Of a stretch of 64,000 nucleotides of DNA, positions 44,771-53,837 are shown piece after piece. A model generated the notes under the pieces. That model searched no databases, had not been told where the DNA came from, and saw only the letters and a list, made by a program, of their open reading frames with translations. Numbering within the stretch: the stretch's first letter is position 1; every line of letters starts with the position of its first letter. Position numbers and translations under genes: made by a program. This stretch comes from JAHFOW01 sp046350595. GTDB lineage: Bacteria; Planctomycetota; Brocadiia; Brocadiales; Brocadiaceae. Where the stretch lies: the NCBI GenBank assembly GCA_046350595.1, contig JAXMAC010000005.1:7386-71385 (forward strand), read 5' to 3'.

Positions 44771-46105
44771 ATGTATAAAAAAATATTCATTGCGCTTGAT
44801 AATTCAAGCTATTCCAATCGTTGTATAGACTTTGGGATAGAAATTTCTAGAAAATTTAACGCCCATTTGGTCGGTTGCCATGTCTATGACGCTACTTTGC
44901 ATCAACGGCGTTTTAGAGACATGGAAGATGGATTGCCTCCCCAATATCAAGACGAAAAAACCCTTCAGCATCAGCGCGAACTCCACACTTCATTAATTAA
45001 CCTGGGACTCAAATTAATCTCTGAGTCCTATCTTAGCGTGTTTAAAAACAAGTGCAAGGATGCAGGCGTCTCCCACGAGGAACTTCTTCTTGAAGGCAAG
45101 AATTACCACGAGATCATTCAAGAGGTACAAAGAAATTCTTATGACCTTGTAATATTAGGCGTGCTTGGACTTGCCGCCGTGAATGAGAATTTGATAGGAA
45201 GCGTGTGTGAACGTGTAGTAAGACGTATTAACACGGATGTCCTGATCGTTAAGAATAATAATTTTCATGGGAAGGTTTTGGTTGCTGTAGATGGCAGCAA
45301 GCAATCTACAGCTGGAGTTTCATCTTCACTCATATTCGCTCGTTCTTTTGGCATGGAGACTCATGCGATATCTGTATTTGACCCTCATTATCATCGTGTA
45401 GCCTTTGAAAGCATTGCCAGAGTGCTTTCTCAAGAGGCGGGTAAGATATTTCGGTTTAAAGAGCAGGAAACATTGCATGAAGAAATAATTGATAAAGGGC
45501 TTGCGAAAATCTACCAAGGTCACCTGGACAAGGCTCAGGGTGTGGCTGATCAGGCAGGTGTTCGAATGGAAACGATATTGCGGGACGGAAAACCTTATGA
45601 CCAGATTTTAAAATACATTTCCCAGAAAAATCCCTCCCTTTTAGTTGTTGGTCGCACCGGAATTCACAATACTCATGGGCTTGATCTTGGAAGTACGACT
45701 GAAAATTTGCTGAGACTCGCCCCGTGTAACATTTTGCTAACCGGTGGAAATATAACTCCGAAAAAAGAGACTCTTTCGGAAGGTAGAGAGATTCGCGATT
45801 TGAAGAAAGGCAAGAACTCCTTAACCGTCAGCTATGATAAAGCATTACACGAAGATAGTCCTTTTAGAAAAGAAGTTTTTGCGAATGCGGCTGCCAAAAA
45901 ACCTTTTGAAAACTCCTGCGATGCTGTAACGTGGACAGAGGAGGCGAAAGCACAAACTGAACGTATACCTTCGTTTATTCGTGAAGTGGTGCGAAAGAAG
46001 ATAGAAGAGTACGCTAAAAGGGAAGGTTTTGGGGAAATTACTCCTCAGATTGTGCATGATGCTAGAGCTGGGATTATGGCTGACTCAACATTTCATAAAA
46101 GCTAG
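44771..46105 (+). CDS. Tandem universal stress protein with C-terminal PCP_red-type domain
   Basis: About 444 residues from ATG 44771 (the frame opens at TTG 44753). Two USP domains (about 1-165 and 170-325), each with a DVLIV or PSLLVVGRTG-type nucleotide-binding end. The last about 50 residues (WTEEAKAQTERIPSFIREVV and on) match the small C-terminal domain of light-independent protochlorophyllide reductase subunit B (PCP_red), a module that occurs outside photosynthesis as an accessory domain. No membrane segment, so cytoplasmic. It lies between the cytochromes and nxrC, on the same strand, and may regulate or help assemble the locus. Confidence 0.8.
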   Translation: MYKKIFIALDNSSYSNRCIDFGIEISRKFNAHLVGCHVYDATLHQRRFRDMEDGLPPQYQDEKTLQHQRELHTSLINLGLKLISESYLSVFKNKCKDAGVSHEELLLEGKNYHEIIQEVQRNSYDLVILGVLGLAAVNENLIGSVCERVVRRINTDVLIVKNNNFHGKVLVAVDGSKQSTAGVSSSLIFARSFGMETHAISVFDPHYHRVAFESIARVLSQEAGKIFRFKEQETLHEEIIDKGLAKIYQGHLDKAQGVADQAGVRMETILRDGKPYDQILKYISQKNPSLLVVGRTGIHNTHGLDLGSTTENLLRLAPCNILLTGGNITPKKETLSEGREIRDLKKGKNSLTVSYDKALHEDSPFRKEVFANAAAKKPFENSCDAVTWTEEAKAQTERIPSFIREVVRKKIEEYAKREGFGEITPQIVHDARAGIMADSTFHKS

Positions 46106-46211
46106 AAGGAGGTAAGAGAATATAATAATTTGCAATCACTGTTCTGCGTGGTATGATTAAGAAAAGTTTAACGTGAGATCTTAAATTGGTTTTTTTATAG
46201 GAGGAGAGGGA

Positions 46212-47186
46212 ATGAAAAGGCGATTGATGGTGTTGAAAAGGTATGGATTTGCCCTCCTGAGTTGTGCGTTTCTCAGCACATCGGTACTTGCTGCTGAGGA
46301 TACGGCACCTGGAGTAAAGGGGGCGACTGACGAGGAATATACTCCAGCTAAGGAAGTTTTGACGGTCAAGTATGTGCAAATGGAAAAACCGTACCATCTG
46401 GATGTTGAGTCGCTGACGGGTAGTTTTAAAGACGCAAAAGAGGTTGTTGTTCCTTTACAAAAACAGGATAAGGCATTTCCCAATGGAGGCGGTTCTGTTA
46501 GCAACGCTGAAGTAAAGGCAATTCATGACGGACTTTCAATTTATTTTCAGGTAAAATGGAAAGACCCGAGCAGGAATGCGCGCGCTATTGCCATTCAGGA
46601 ATTCAGGGATGCCGTTGCACTGATGTTTCCTTTGGGCACGGTATTAATGGACCCTGCTGAACATTTCAGTCCCAGGATGGGTGATAGGGAAAAACCTGTA
46701 AATCTCTGGCACTGGAAGTCCGATTGGGAAGCTGACATGCTCGTTAAGGGAGAGTTGGAAGACGTTGAAGCGCAATATCCGAATATGCATGATGATTTCA
46801 ACCTGAATCCATACAGTGCATATTATCACAGGGATTTAATTACCAGCATTGCTGTGTTGTCCGGAGGACGGGCAGCCCGTAATCTTTTGTCGCAGCCTGG
46901 CAGAGGGCGTTCAGTCGAAGATCTGAATGCTGAAGGTTTTGGTACTTTAACCACACAGGACCATCAGGATGTTTTTGGGTGCGGCCACTATGAAGATGGC
47001 GAATGGACGGTGATTTTCTACCGTTCGCTCATCACTGAAGACCCTCACGATGCGCAGTTTGTTCCTGGCGGAAATACCTACTTTAACATGGCTGTATGGA
47101 ATGGCGGGGAAAAAGATAGGAACGGGCAGAAAAATATATCTATTCAATGGCATCCTCTGTCTGTGGAACGAGTTGCATGGCAATAG
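46212..47186 (+). CDS. nxrC: Nitrite oxidoreductase gamma subunit NxrC
   Basis: 324 residues, strong AGGAGGAGAGGG site upstream. Cleavable signal peptide (to about residue 27). The mature part is the heme b-binding gamma-subunit fold of the type II DMSO-reductase family (as in ethylbenzene dehydrogenase), with AIHDGLSIYFQVKWKD, FRDAVALMFP, NLWHWKSDWEAD and EDGEWTVIFYRSL. No CxxCH, so heme b rather than covalent heme c is expected. Takes electrons from NxrB and passes them to soluble cytochromes. First gene of the nxrCB-chaperone-HExxH-nxrA cluster. Confidence 0.93.
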   Translation: MKRRLMVLKRYGFALLSCAFLSTSVLAAEDTAPGVKGATDEEYTPAKEVLTVKYVQMEKPYHLDVESLTGSFKDAKEVVVPLQKQDKAFPNGGGSVSNAEVKAIHDGLSIYFQVKWKDPSRNARAIAIQEFRDAVALMFPLGTVLMDPAEHFSPRMGDREKPVNLWHWKSDWEADMLVKGELEDVEAQYPNMHDDFNLNPYSAYYHRDLITSIAVLSGGRAARNLLSQPGRGRSVEDLNAEGFGTLTTQDHQDVFGCGHYEDGEWTVIFYRSLITEDPHDAQFVPGGNTYFNMAVWNGGEKDRNGQKNISIQWHPLSVERVAWQ

Positions 47187-47235
47187 GAGCTATTGAGGAT
47201 ATTTTGTTAATAATTCTTGAAAGGAGGAATGTAAG

Positions 47236-48450
47236 ATGACACTAGTACATAACTGGCATTTAGGGAGACGTATGGAATATCCCTATTTTGAATCCAGACC
47301 GAAAAGACAGTTCGCCGCAGTGTTTAATATTAACAGGTGTATTGCCTGTCAGACATGCACAATGGCTTGTAAGAGTGCATGGACTTATAATAAAGGACAG
47401 GAGTTCATGTGGTGGAATAACGTTGAAACTAAACCATACGGTGGTTATCCACAGTCATGGGACGTTAAGACTTTAAAATTGATTGACAATGGCGAGAATA
47501 CCTGGTTTACCGATGAAAAAGACGAAAAGTTATCACCTTATGGAGTTTATGAAGGTGATACAATATTCGAAGCCGCTGCAAAAAAGAATATTAACCAATG
47601 GGCGGTAGGGTATATACCAGAAGATAAAGAGTGGAGATCTCCGAACTTTGGCGAGGACGTTGCGAAGAGTAGTAATAAACCAGATGAGTACTCTTCTCTG
47701 CCTGAGCACAGTCGCTGGTTCTTTTATATTCAAAGGCTTTGCAACCACTGTACTTATCCAGGCTGTTTAGCTGCTTGTCCGAGAAAAGCGATTTATAAAA
47801 GAAAAGAAGATGGTATTGTACTCATCGACCAGAAGAGGTGCAGGGGTTACAGGAAGTGCGTAGAGCAATGTCCCTATAAGAAACCAATGTACAGAGGTTT
47901 GACCAGGGTTAGTGAAAAGTGTATTGCCTGTTATCCTCGTGTTGAAGGAAAAGACCCGTTGACAAAGGGACGCCCAATGGAAACCAGATGTATGGCCGCC
48001 TGTGTAGGTCAAATTCGTTTGCAGGGTTTCCTGGATGATAACCCAAAGAATCCAATTACCTGGTTGATTAAGCACGATAGGCTTGCATTGCCATTGTATC
48101 CACAGTTTGGCACTGAGCCAAATATTTATTATATCCCACCAAGGTGGGCGCCAAGGTCTTACCTAAGGCAGATGTTTGGACCCGGTGTTGATGAGGCGAT
48201 TGATAAATTTATGGTGCCATCCAGAGAAAGATTGGCAGTTTTATCATTGTTCAGGATGACACAATCCATCGTCTTCGAATATAAAATTGAAGAAGGTCCG
48301 AAGGTATTTGAAACGACGATTCACGGTAAGAAGTTTGAATTATACAATGATACTGTGATTGGTTTCGGCGAAGATGGACAGGAGATTGTAAGAACAACAG
48401 TGGAAGAGCCAATTCATGTTAGAGATCCGAAACACTTAAACTCAATTTAA
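47236..48450 (+). CDS. nxrB: Nitrite oxidoreductase beta subunit NxrB (Fe-S protein)
   Basis: 404 residues. Strong AAGGAGG site. Four cysteine clusters: I CIACQTCTMAC (Cys35, 38, 41, 45), II CNHCTYPGCLAACP, III CRGYRKCVEQCP, IV CIACYPR...CMAAC. Cluster III has Tyr where the fourth Cys would be, as Trp in NarH, consistent with one [3Fe-4S] and three [4Fe-4S] clusters. Carries electrons from the molybdenum site in NxrA to NxrC heme. No signal peptide, so it would be carried across with NxrA. Confidence 0.96.
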   Translation: MTLVHNWHLGRRMEYPYFESRPKRQFAAVFNINRCIACQTCTMACKSAWTYNKGQEFMWWNNVETKPYGGYPQSWDVKTLKLIDNGENTWFTDEKDEKLSPYGVYEGDTIFEAAAKKNINQWAVGYIPEDKEWRSPNFGEDVAKSSNKPDEYSSLPEHSRWFFYIQRLCNHCTYPGCLAACPRKAIYKRKEDGIVLIDQKRCRGYRKCVEQCPYKKPMYRGLTRVSEKCIACYPRVEGKDPLTKGRPMETRCMAACVGQIRLQGFLDDNPKNPITWLIKHDRLALPLYPQFGTEPNIYYIPPRWAPRSYLRQMFGPGVDEAIDKFMVPSRERLAVLSLFRMTQSIVFEYKIEEGPKVFETTIHGKKFELYNDTVIGFGEDGQEIVRTTVEEPIHVRDPKHLNSI

Positions 48451-48469
48451 TCTGAATAAGAGGTTTAAA

Positions 48470-49258
48470 ATGACAACGAGTAATAGCCTTGCTGATAGTG
48501 AGGTATCATTCAGCGTTGAAAACTTGCTAACTCGCAGCATGATGTACCAGGTTCTTTCCGGATGCTTTATTTACCCTGCAGAGAAAAATTTAGCATCTCT
48601 GAAAAGTCCCGACTTTGAAGTTTTTAAGACTGATTTGGTGCAGTGTTTTTCGTCTGCCGATAATGGCGCCGAGTTAAAGAAAGGGCTGGATAAATTACAG
48701 GAATTACTTTGTGGAACCCCAATTTCGGAGTTGCAGAAGCTTTATCAGCGCCTGGTTGGTCATACGATTTCAAAAGATTGTCCGCTCTTTGAAACGCAAT
48801 ATGGCGCAGCAGATGTTTTTCAGCAGACGCATGAACTAGCTGATATTCAAGGCTTTTACAAGGCTTTTGGTTTGGATTCTTCTGACGTGGAAAAAGAGCG
48901 TTGTGACCATGTTAGTGTTGAGCTTGAATTTATGCACTTCCTGCTCTATAAACAGGCGTATGCTTTAGAGAATCATGGTGAAGAGAAAGCGATGATCTGC
49001 CTTGATGCTCAAAAGAAATTTCTCAAAGAGCATATCGGGAAATGGGTGCCTTTATTTACAATCCTCTTCTGTCGAAAAGCGGGAGATGGTTTTTATTATG
49101 CACTCTCTGTGGTGACCAGGGAGTTTTTAAGGCTTGAAATGAGCCTCCTGGGTGTGAGGACGGAAATGTATAAGGAATCTGATTTAACTCAGGAGTTGGT
49201 TGCCGGCGCACCTGATGAATGTCTGTCTTGCGCTACATTTGAGGATACAGAAGTTTAG
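48470..49258 (+). CDS. TorD/NarJ-family molybdoenzyme chaperone
   Basis: 262 residues, all-helical, no signal peptide. Contains the central HTISKDCPLFETQYG and CDHVSVELEFMHFLLYK motifs typical of TorD/DmsD/NarJ-like proteins. It presumably binds the twin-arginine signal of NxrA and holds the apoenzyme until the molybdopterin cofactor is inserted. Starts 20 bases after nxrB and ends 14 bases before the HExxH gene. Confidence 0.88.
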   Translation: MTTSNSLADSEVSFSVENLLTRSMMYQVLSGCFIYPAEKNLASLKSPDFEVFKTDLVQCFSSADNGAELKKGLDKLQELLCGTPISELQKLYQRLVGHTISKDCPLFETQYGAADVFQQTHELADIQGFYKAFGLDSSDVEKERCDHVSVELEFMHFLLYKQAYALENHGEEKAMICLDAQKKFLKEHIGKWVPLFTILFCRKAGDGFYYALSVVTREFLRLEMSLLGVRTEMYKESDLTQELVAGAPDECLSCATFEDTEV

Positions 49259-49272
49259 GAGTTGGATTGGTT

Positions 49273-50226
49273 ATGAAATTGGAATTTGATCCTGGTCTTA
49301 TTGAATCGGTGATATTTAAAGAACTGAAGACTCGCGAAGAAAAGGGTGATTTTCGTCTTACGGATGAATATCATTCGCTTACTGATCCGGTCTATGATAA
49401 TTTCCCTTTGGATGAACGGTCAGCGCAGTTTAGAAAAATAGAGTGGGATTTTTTTAAAAAACTCGGTTTTCTTAAGTATTTGAACGAAATTTTTGATGAG
49501 TTTGGCGACCTTAACGGAAAAGTAGCAGGCGCAGTAATAATAAAGGCGCGCAGTTTGTTTGAAGAGGGCTCTGATCTTTCAAAGGGTCCAAGCGAAGACC
49601 CTGGTCAGAAGCGTATTGTTGTGAAGGTGCTCTACGACCGGTTTCTGGATCTGCCCTATTTGAAGAAAATGCTGAGACATGAGTTGATGCATATTTCCGA
49701 TATGTTGAATCCTTCGTTTGGCTACAAGGATGAGAGGTTGGGCGGTAATCCGATGGAAGAAAGCATTGTTCGTGAGAAATATAGCGTCTTCTGGGACATT
49801 TTTGTTGATAGCCGGCTGATTCGAAAGGGTCTTGAAACTACGTCCGATAAAGAATCCCGCTACCTCGAATTTGAAGCTCAGTATAAGAAGATACCTGCCG
49901 ATGTTAAGCGTGCGCTTTTTGAAAATCTGTGGAGTGATGAAAATCTAACTCACCCAAAGATATTTGACATGGCAAAAGACATTAATCACCTGATGAAAAT
50001 TATAGAAGGATTATCCATAAAACCAATTCAAAAAACAAAAAAACAAATATTACCAGGGGCACAATGTCCTCTTTGTCAATTTCGTACCTTCGACTGGGCT
50101 GAGAGGCTTGATCCGGGCTCGCAAGTGGTTGCGGGTATCAAAAAGGATTTCCCCGATTGGGAGCCAGACGATGGTGTTTGTGAAAGGTGTGCAGAGGTAT
50201 ATTTAGTAAATGTCCCTGTTTGTTAA
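49273..50226 (+). CDS. HExxH metallopeptidase-like and zinc-ribbon protein of the NXR operon (unknown function)
   Basis: 317 residues from ATG 49273 (frame opens at TTG 49267). No signal peptide. RHELMHISD (His136, Glu137, His140) is a zincin-type HExxH motif with an acidic residue soon after; the region downstream has EESIVREKYSVFWDIFVDSRL, where a third ligand could lie. The C-terminus carries CPLC and CERC pairs (about 264-305) that would bind zinc or iron. It lies between the chaperone gene and nxrA. No named family recognised. Candidate protease or metal-handling factor for NXR maturation; this is inference from position and motif. Confidence 0.6.
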   Translation: MKLEFDPGLIESVIFKELKTREEKGDFRLTDEYHSLTDPVYDNFPLDERSAQFRKIEWDFFKKLGFLKYLNEIFDEFGDLNGKVAGAVIIKARSLFEEGSDLSKGPSEDPGQKRIVVKVLYDRFLDLPYLKKMLRHELMHISDMLNPSFGYKDERLGGNPMEESIVREKYSVFWDIFVDSRLIRKGLETTSDKESRYLEFEAQYKKIPADVKRALFENLWSDENLTHPKIFDMAKDINHLMKIIEGLSIKPIQKTKKQILPGAQCPLCQFRTFDWAERLDPGSQVVAGIKKDFPDWEPDDGVCERCAEVYLVNVPVC

Positions 50227-50286
50227 TCGAAATTTTATAGTTAATGCGTTTATATACATGGTTTAAAATGAGAAAGGAGTAGGAAT

Positions 50287-53200
50287 ATGAAACTTACGAG
50301 AAGGACTTTCCTACAGGTTGCTGGTGCGGCTGGTGCAACGTTTACCGTTGCAAACAAGGCAATGGCATTCAGATTGTTAAAGCCTGCCGTGGAAGTTGGC
50401 AACCCGCTGGATGCATATCCGGATCGCGCTTGGGAAAGTGTATATCGCGAACAGTACAGGTATGATCGTACCTTTACCTTTGTGTGTTCTCCAAACGATA
50501 CACATGCCTGCAGGGTTCGGGCATTTGTCAGGAACGAGGTAGTTATGAGGGTCGAGCAAAACTATGACCACCAGAACTACTCAGATCTTTATGGGAATAA
50601 GGCCACGAGGAATTGGAATCCGAGAATGTGTCTCAAAGGATATACCTTTCATCGCAGGGTGTATGGACCTTACCGGTTGAGGTATCCCTTAATTCGTAAG
50701 GGCTGGAAACAGTGGGCAGATGATGGCTTTCCTGAATTGACGCCTGAGAATAAATCGAAGTATATGTTTGATGCAAGAGGTCAGGATGAACTCCTGAGGG
50801 CTTCGTGGGATGAAGCGTTTACCTATGCTTCAAAGGGTATCATTCACATCACAAAGAAATACAGTGGTGAAGAAGGCGCAAAGAAGCTTTTAGATCAGGG
50901 TTATCCAAAAGAAATGGTTGATGCCATGAAGGGGGCTGGCACAAGGACATTCAAGGGACGTGGTGGTATGGGTCTGCTCGGTGTCATTGGGAAATATGGC
51001 ATGTACCGGTTTAATAACTCGCTTGCGCTTGTTGATAGCCATAACAGGAATGTTGGCGCAGATAAGGCACTGGGTGGCAGAAATTGGTCTAATTATACAT
51101 GGCACGGCGATCAGGCGCCTGGTCATCCGTTCTCGCACGGATTGCAAACCTCTGACGTTGATATGAACGATATACGGTTCTCCAAGTTAGTTATTCAGAC
51201 AGGGAAGAACCTTATCGAAAACAAAATGCCTGAAGCACATTGGTTGACACAGGTTATGGAAAGAGGCGGAAAGCTTGTCGTGATTACTCCTGAATATAGC
51301 CCGTCCGCACAAAAGGCTGACTACTGGATACCGATCAGGTGTAACACCGATACTGCTCTCTTCCTGGGGCTTACAAAGATTCTGATGGATGAAAAGCTGT
51401 ATGACGCAGATTATGTTAAGAAGTTTACTGATTTCCCACTGCTGGTCAGAACAGACACCTTGAAGAGGTTGCAGGCTAAGGATATCTTCCCTGATTATAA
51501 ATTAGAAGATATTTCGCATGGCCCTAGCTACAAGATTCATGGCTTACATGATGATCAGAGAGAAATCATTGGTGACTTTGTTGTATGGGACTCAAAGACA
51601 GGCAGTCCAAAGGCAATAACCAGGGACGATGTTGGCGACAAGTTGACCGCCAAAGGTATAGACCCTGTACTTGATGGCACGTTCAAGGTGAAGACCGTTG
51701 ATGGTAAGGAAATTGAGGTCATGCCGCTTTTCGAGATGTATAAAATACACCTGAAAGACTATGATATTGACTCTGTCGTTGAAATGACAAATTCTCCGAA
51801 AGAGCTTATTGTAAGATTGGCGCATGACATTGCAACCATAAAACCAGTTGCCATTCACTACGGTGAAGGTATTAATCACTATTTCCATGCAACATTGATG
51901 AACAGGTCTACCTATCTGCCTCTGATGTTGACCGGAAACGTTGGCTATAATGGTTCTGGTTCTCACACCTGGGCTGGAAACTACAAGGCTGGAAACTTCC
52001 AGGCTTCCAAGTGGAGCGGTCCGGGATTCTACGGATGGGTGGCTGAGGATGTATTTAATCCAAATCTTGATCCGGATGCTCCTGCATTGGATCTCAAGGT
52101 AAAAGGCCGCGCCTATGATGAGGAAGTTTCATACTGGAATCATAATGACAGGCCATTGATTGTTAATACACCGAAATATGGGCGTAAGGTTTTCACGGGT
52201 AAAACACACATGCCGACGCCTACCAAGATTATGTGGTTTACGAACGTGAACCTTGTTAATAACGCAAAGCATGTGTATCAGATGTTAAAAAACGTAAACC
52301 CCAACGTCGAGCAGATCATGTCTACTGACATTGAAATGACAGGTTCTATTGAATACGCGGACTTTGCATTCCCCGCTAATTCATGGATGGAGTTTGAGTC
52401 TCACGAAATTACCAATTCTTGCTCAAATCCATTTATTCAGATTTGGAAGGGTGGAATCAGACCTGTTAACGATTCCAAGGACGATGTAATGATCCTGGCT
52501 GGCATGGGCGCTAAACTTGGCGAACTTCTCAGAGATATGCGATTCCATGATGTATGGAAGTTTGCCTTAGAGGGCAGACCAGAGGTGTATATTAACAGGT
52601 TGCTGGATGGCAGCACCACTATGAAAGGCTATACTTTTGGGGATATTATTAGTGGTAAGTATGGAGAGCCAGGCGTTTCGCTCGTGATGTATAGGACATA
52701 TCCGAGACAACCGTTCTGGGAACAGGTGCACGAGAGTTTGCCGTTCTATACACCAACCGGTCGCTTGCAGGCCTACAATGATGAATCGGAGATTATCGAG
52801 TATGGTGAAAACTTCATTGTGCATCGTGAAGGGCCGGAGGCTACGCCGTTCTTGCCAAATGTTATTGTAAGCACCAATCCTTATATTCGTCCAGAAGATT
52901 ATGGAGTTCCGGAAACCGCAGAACACTGGGATGAAAGAACTGTCAGGAACATCAAAAAGTCATGGTCTGACACAAAACAGACGAAGAATTTCCTCTGGGA
53001 GAAAGGTTATAAGTTCTATTGTGTAACACCGAAATCCCGTCACACGGTACACTCTCAGTGGGCAGTCACAGACTGGAACTTTATCTGGAATAATAACTTT
53101 GGTGATCCGTACAGAATGGATAAGAGGATGCCGGGTGTAGGTGAACATCAGATTAATATCAACCCTTATGCGGCAAAAGATTTGGGTATCGAAGACGGTG

Positions 53201-53736
53201 ATTATGTCTATGTTGATGCAAATCCCGCCGATAGGCCATATGAAGGCTGGAAGCCAAACGATCCGTTTTATAAGGTAGCGAGGTTGATGTTAAGGGCGAA
53301 GTACAACTCTTCCTATCCATACAATGTAACAATGATGAAACACTCAACGTTCATTGCTACGGAGAGAAGCGTAAAAGCACATGAAACAAGGCCGGATGGC
53401 AGGGCGCTTTCCGCCGGTACCGGTTATCAGGCAAGCTTCCGTTATGGCTCGCAGCAGAGTATAACCAGGGACTGGTCGATGCCGATGCACCAGCTGGATA
53501 GCCTGTTCCATAAAGCTAAGATTGGTATGAAGTTTATCTTTGGCTTTGAGGGGGATAACCATGGTATTAATACAGTGCCGAAGGAAACCCTGATCAAGAT
53601 TTCGAAGGCTGAGGATGGCGGTATTGGTGGCAAGGGAGTATGGGACCCAGCAAAGACGGGCTATACAACAGGCAATGAGAACGATTTTATGAAGAAATAC
53701 CTTAACGGCGAGCTCGTGAAGGTTGAGAAGGCCTAG
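50287..53736 (+). CDS. nxrA: Nitrite oxidoreductase alpha subunit NxrA (molybdopterin)
   Basis: 1149 residues. Twin-arginine signal (RRTFLQVAG, residues 5-13). Catalytic subunit of the type II DMSO-reductase family, converting nitrite to nitrate at a molybdenum bis-MGD site. Aligned by eye with NarG, the FS0 ligands are Cys67, Asp71, Cys75 and Cys115, so Asp replaces one Cys or His. The Mo-ligand Asp is within residues 290-295 (DVDMND). Other motifs: VITPEYSPSAQKADYWIPIR and the C-terminal MGD-binding region. Preceded by a Shine-Dalgarno AAAGGAG. RNA is likely polycistronic with nxrC-nxrB upstream; a hairpin follows. Confidence 0.97.
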   Translation: MKLTRRTFLQVAGAAGATFTVANKAMAFRLLKPAVEVGNPLDAYPDRAWESVYREQYRYDRTFTFVCSPNDTHACRVRAFVRNEVVMRVEQNYDHQNYSDLYGNKATRNWNPRMCLKGYTFHRRVYGPYRLRYPLIRKGWKQWADDGFPELTPENKSKYMFDARGQDELLRASWDEAFTYASKGIIHITKKYSGEEGAKKLLDQGYPKEMVDAMKGAGTRTFKGRGGMGLLGVIGKYGMYRFNNSLALVDSHNRNVGADKALGGRNWSNYTWHGDQAPGHPFSHGLQTSDVDMNDIRFSKLVIQTGKNLIENKMPEAHWLTQVMERGGKLVVITPEYSPSAQKADYWIPIRCNTDTALFLGLTKILMDEKLYDADYVKKFTDFPLLVRTDTLKRLQAKDIFPDYKLEDISHGPSYKIHGLHDDQREIIGDFVVWDSKTGSPKAITRDDVGDKLTAKGIDPVLDGTFKVKTVDGKEIEVMPLFEMYKIHLKDYDIDSVVEMTNSPKELIVRLAHDIATIKPVAIHYGEGINHYFHATLMNRSTYLPLMLTGNVGYNGSGSHTWAGNYKAGNFQASKWSGPGFYGWVAEDVFNPNLDPDAPALDLKVKGRAYDEEVSYWNHNDRPLIVNTPKYGRKVFTGKTHMPTPTKIMWFTNVNLVNNAKHVYQMLKNVNPNVEQIMSTDIEMTGSIEYADFAFPANSWMEFESHEITNSCSNPFIQIWKGGIRPVNDSKDDVMILAGMGAKLGELLRDMRFHDVWKFALEGRPEVYINRLLDGSTTMKGYTFGDIISGKYGEPGVSLVMYRTYPRQPFWEQVHESLPFYTPTGRLQAYNDESEIIEYGENFIVHREGPEATPFLPNVIVSTNPYIRPEDYGVPETAEHWDERTVRNIKKSWSDTKQTKNFLWEKGYKFYCVTPKSRHTVHSQWAVTDWNFIWNNNFGDPYRMDKRMPGVGEHQININPYAAKDLGIEDGDYVYVDANPADRPYEGWKPNDPFYKVARLMLRAKYNSSYPYNVTMMKHSTFIATERSVKAHETRPDGRALSAGTGYQASFRYGSQQSITRDWSMPMHQLDSLFHKAKIGMKFIFGFEGDNHGINTVPKETLIKISKAEDGGIGGKGVWDPAKTGYTTGNENDFMKKYLNGELVKVEKA

Positions 53737-53755
53737 TTGTAACATGTTATTTATG

Positions 53756-53799
53756 GTGAGCTAACAGATGTTCAATGCATTTGTTAGCTCACTTAGTTT
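53756..53799 (+). terminator. Hairpin after nxrA, possible terminator or attenuator
   Basis: Perfect 11-bp stem GTGAGCTAACA (53756-53766) / TGTTAGCTCAC (53782-53792), then TTAGTTTTTAG. The following gene begins only about 40 bases later, so it may cause partial rather than complete stop. Confidence 0.6.
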
Positions 53800-53837
53800 T
53801 TAGAATTTTGAAGAATCGTATGAGGAGAAATAAATTT

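Noticed and set aside
53344..53745. Minus-strand frame of 133 residues opposite the 3' end of nxrA
   Set aside because: Antisense shadow of nxrA; nothing resembling a protein family.
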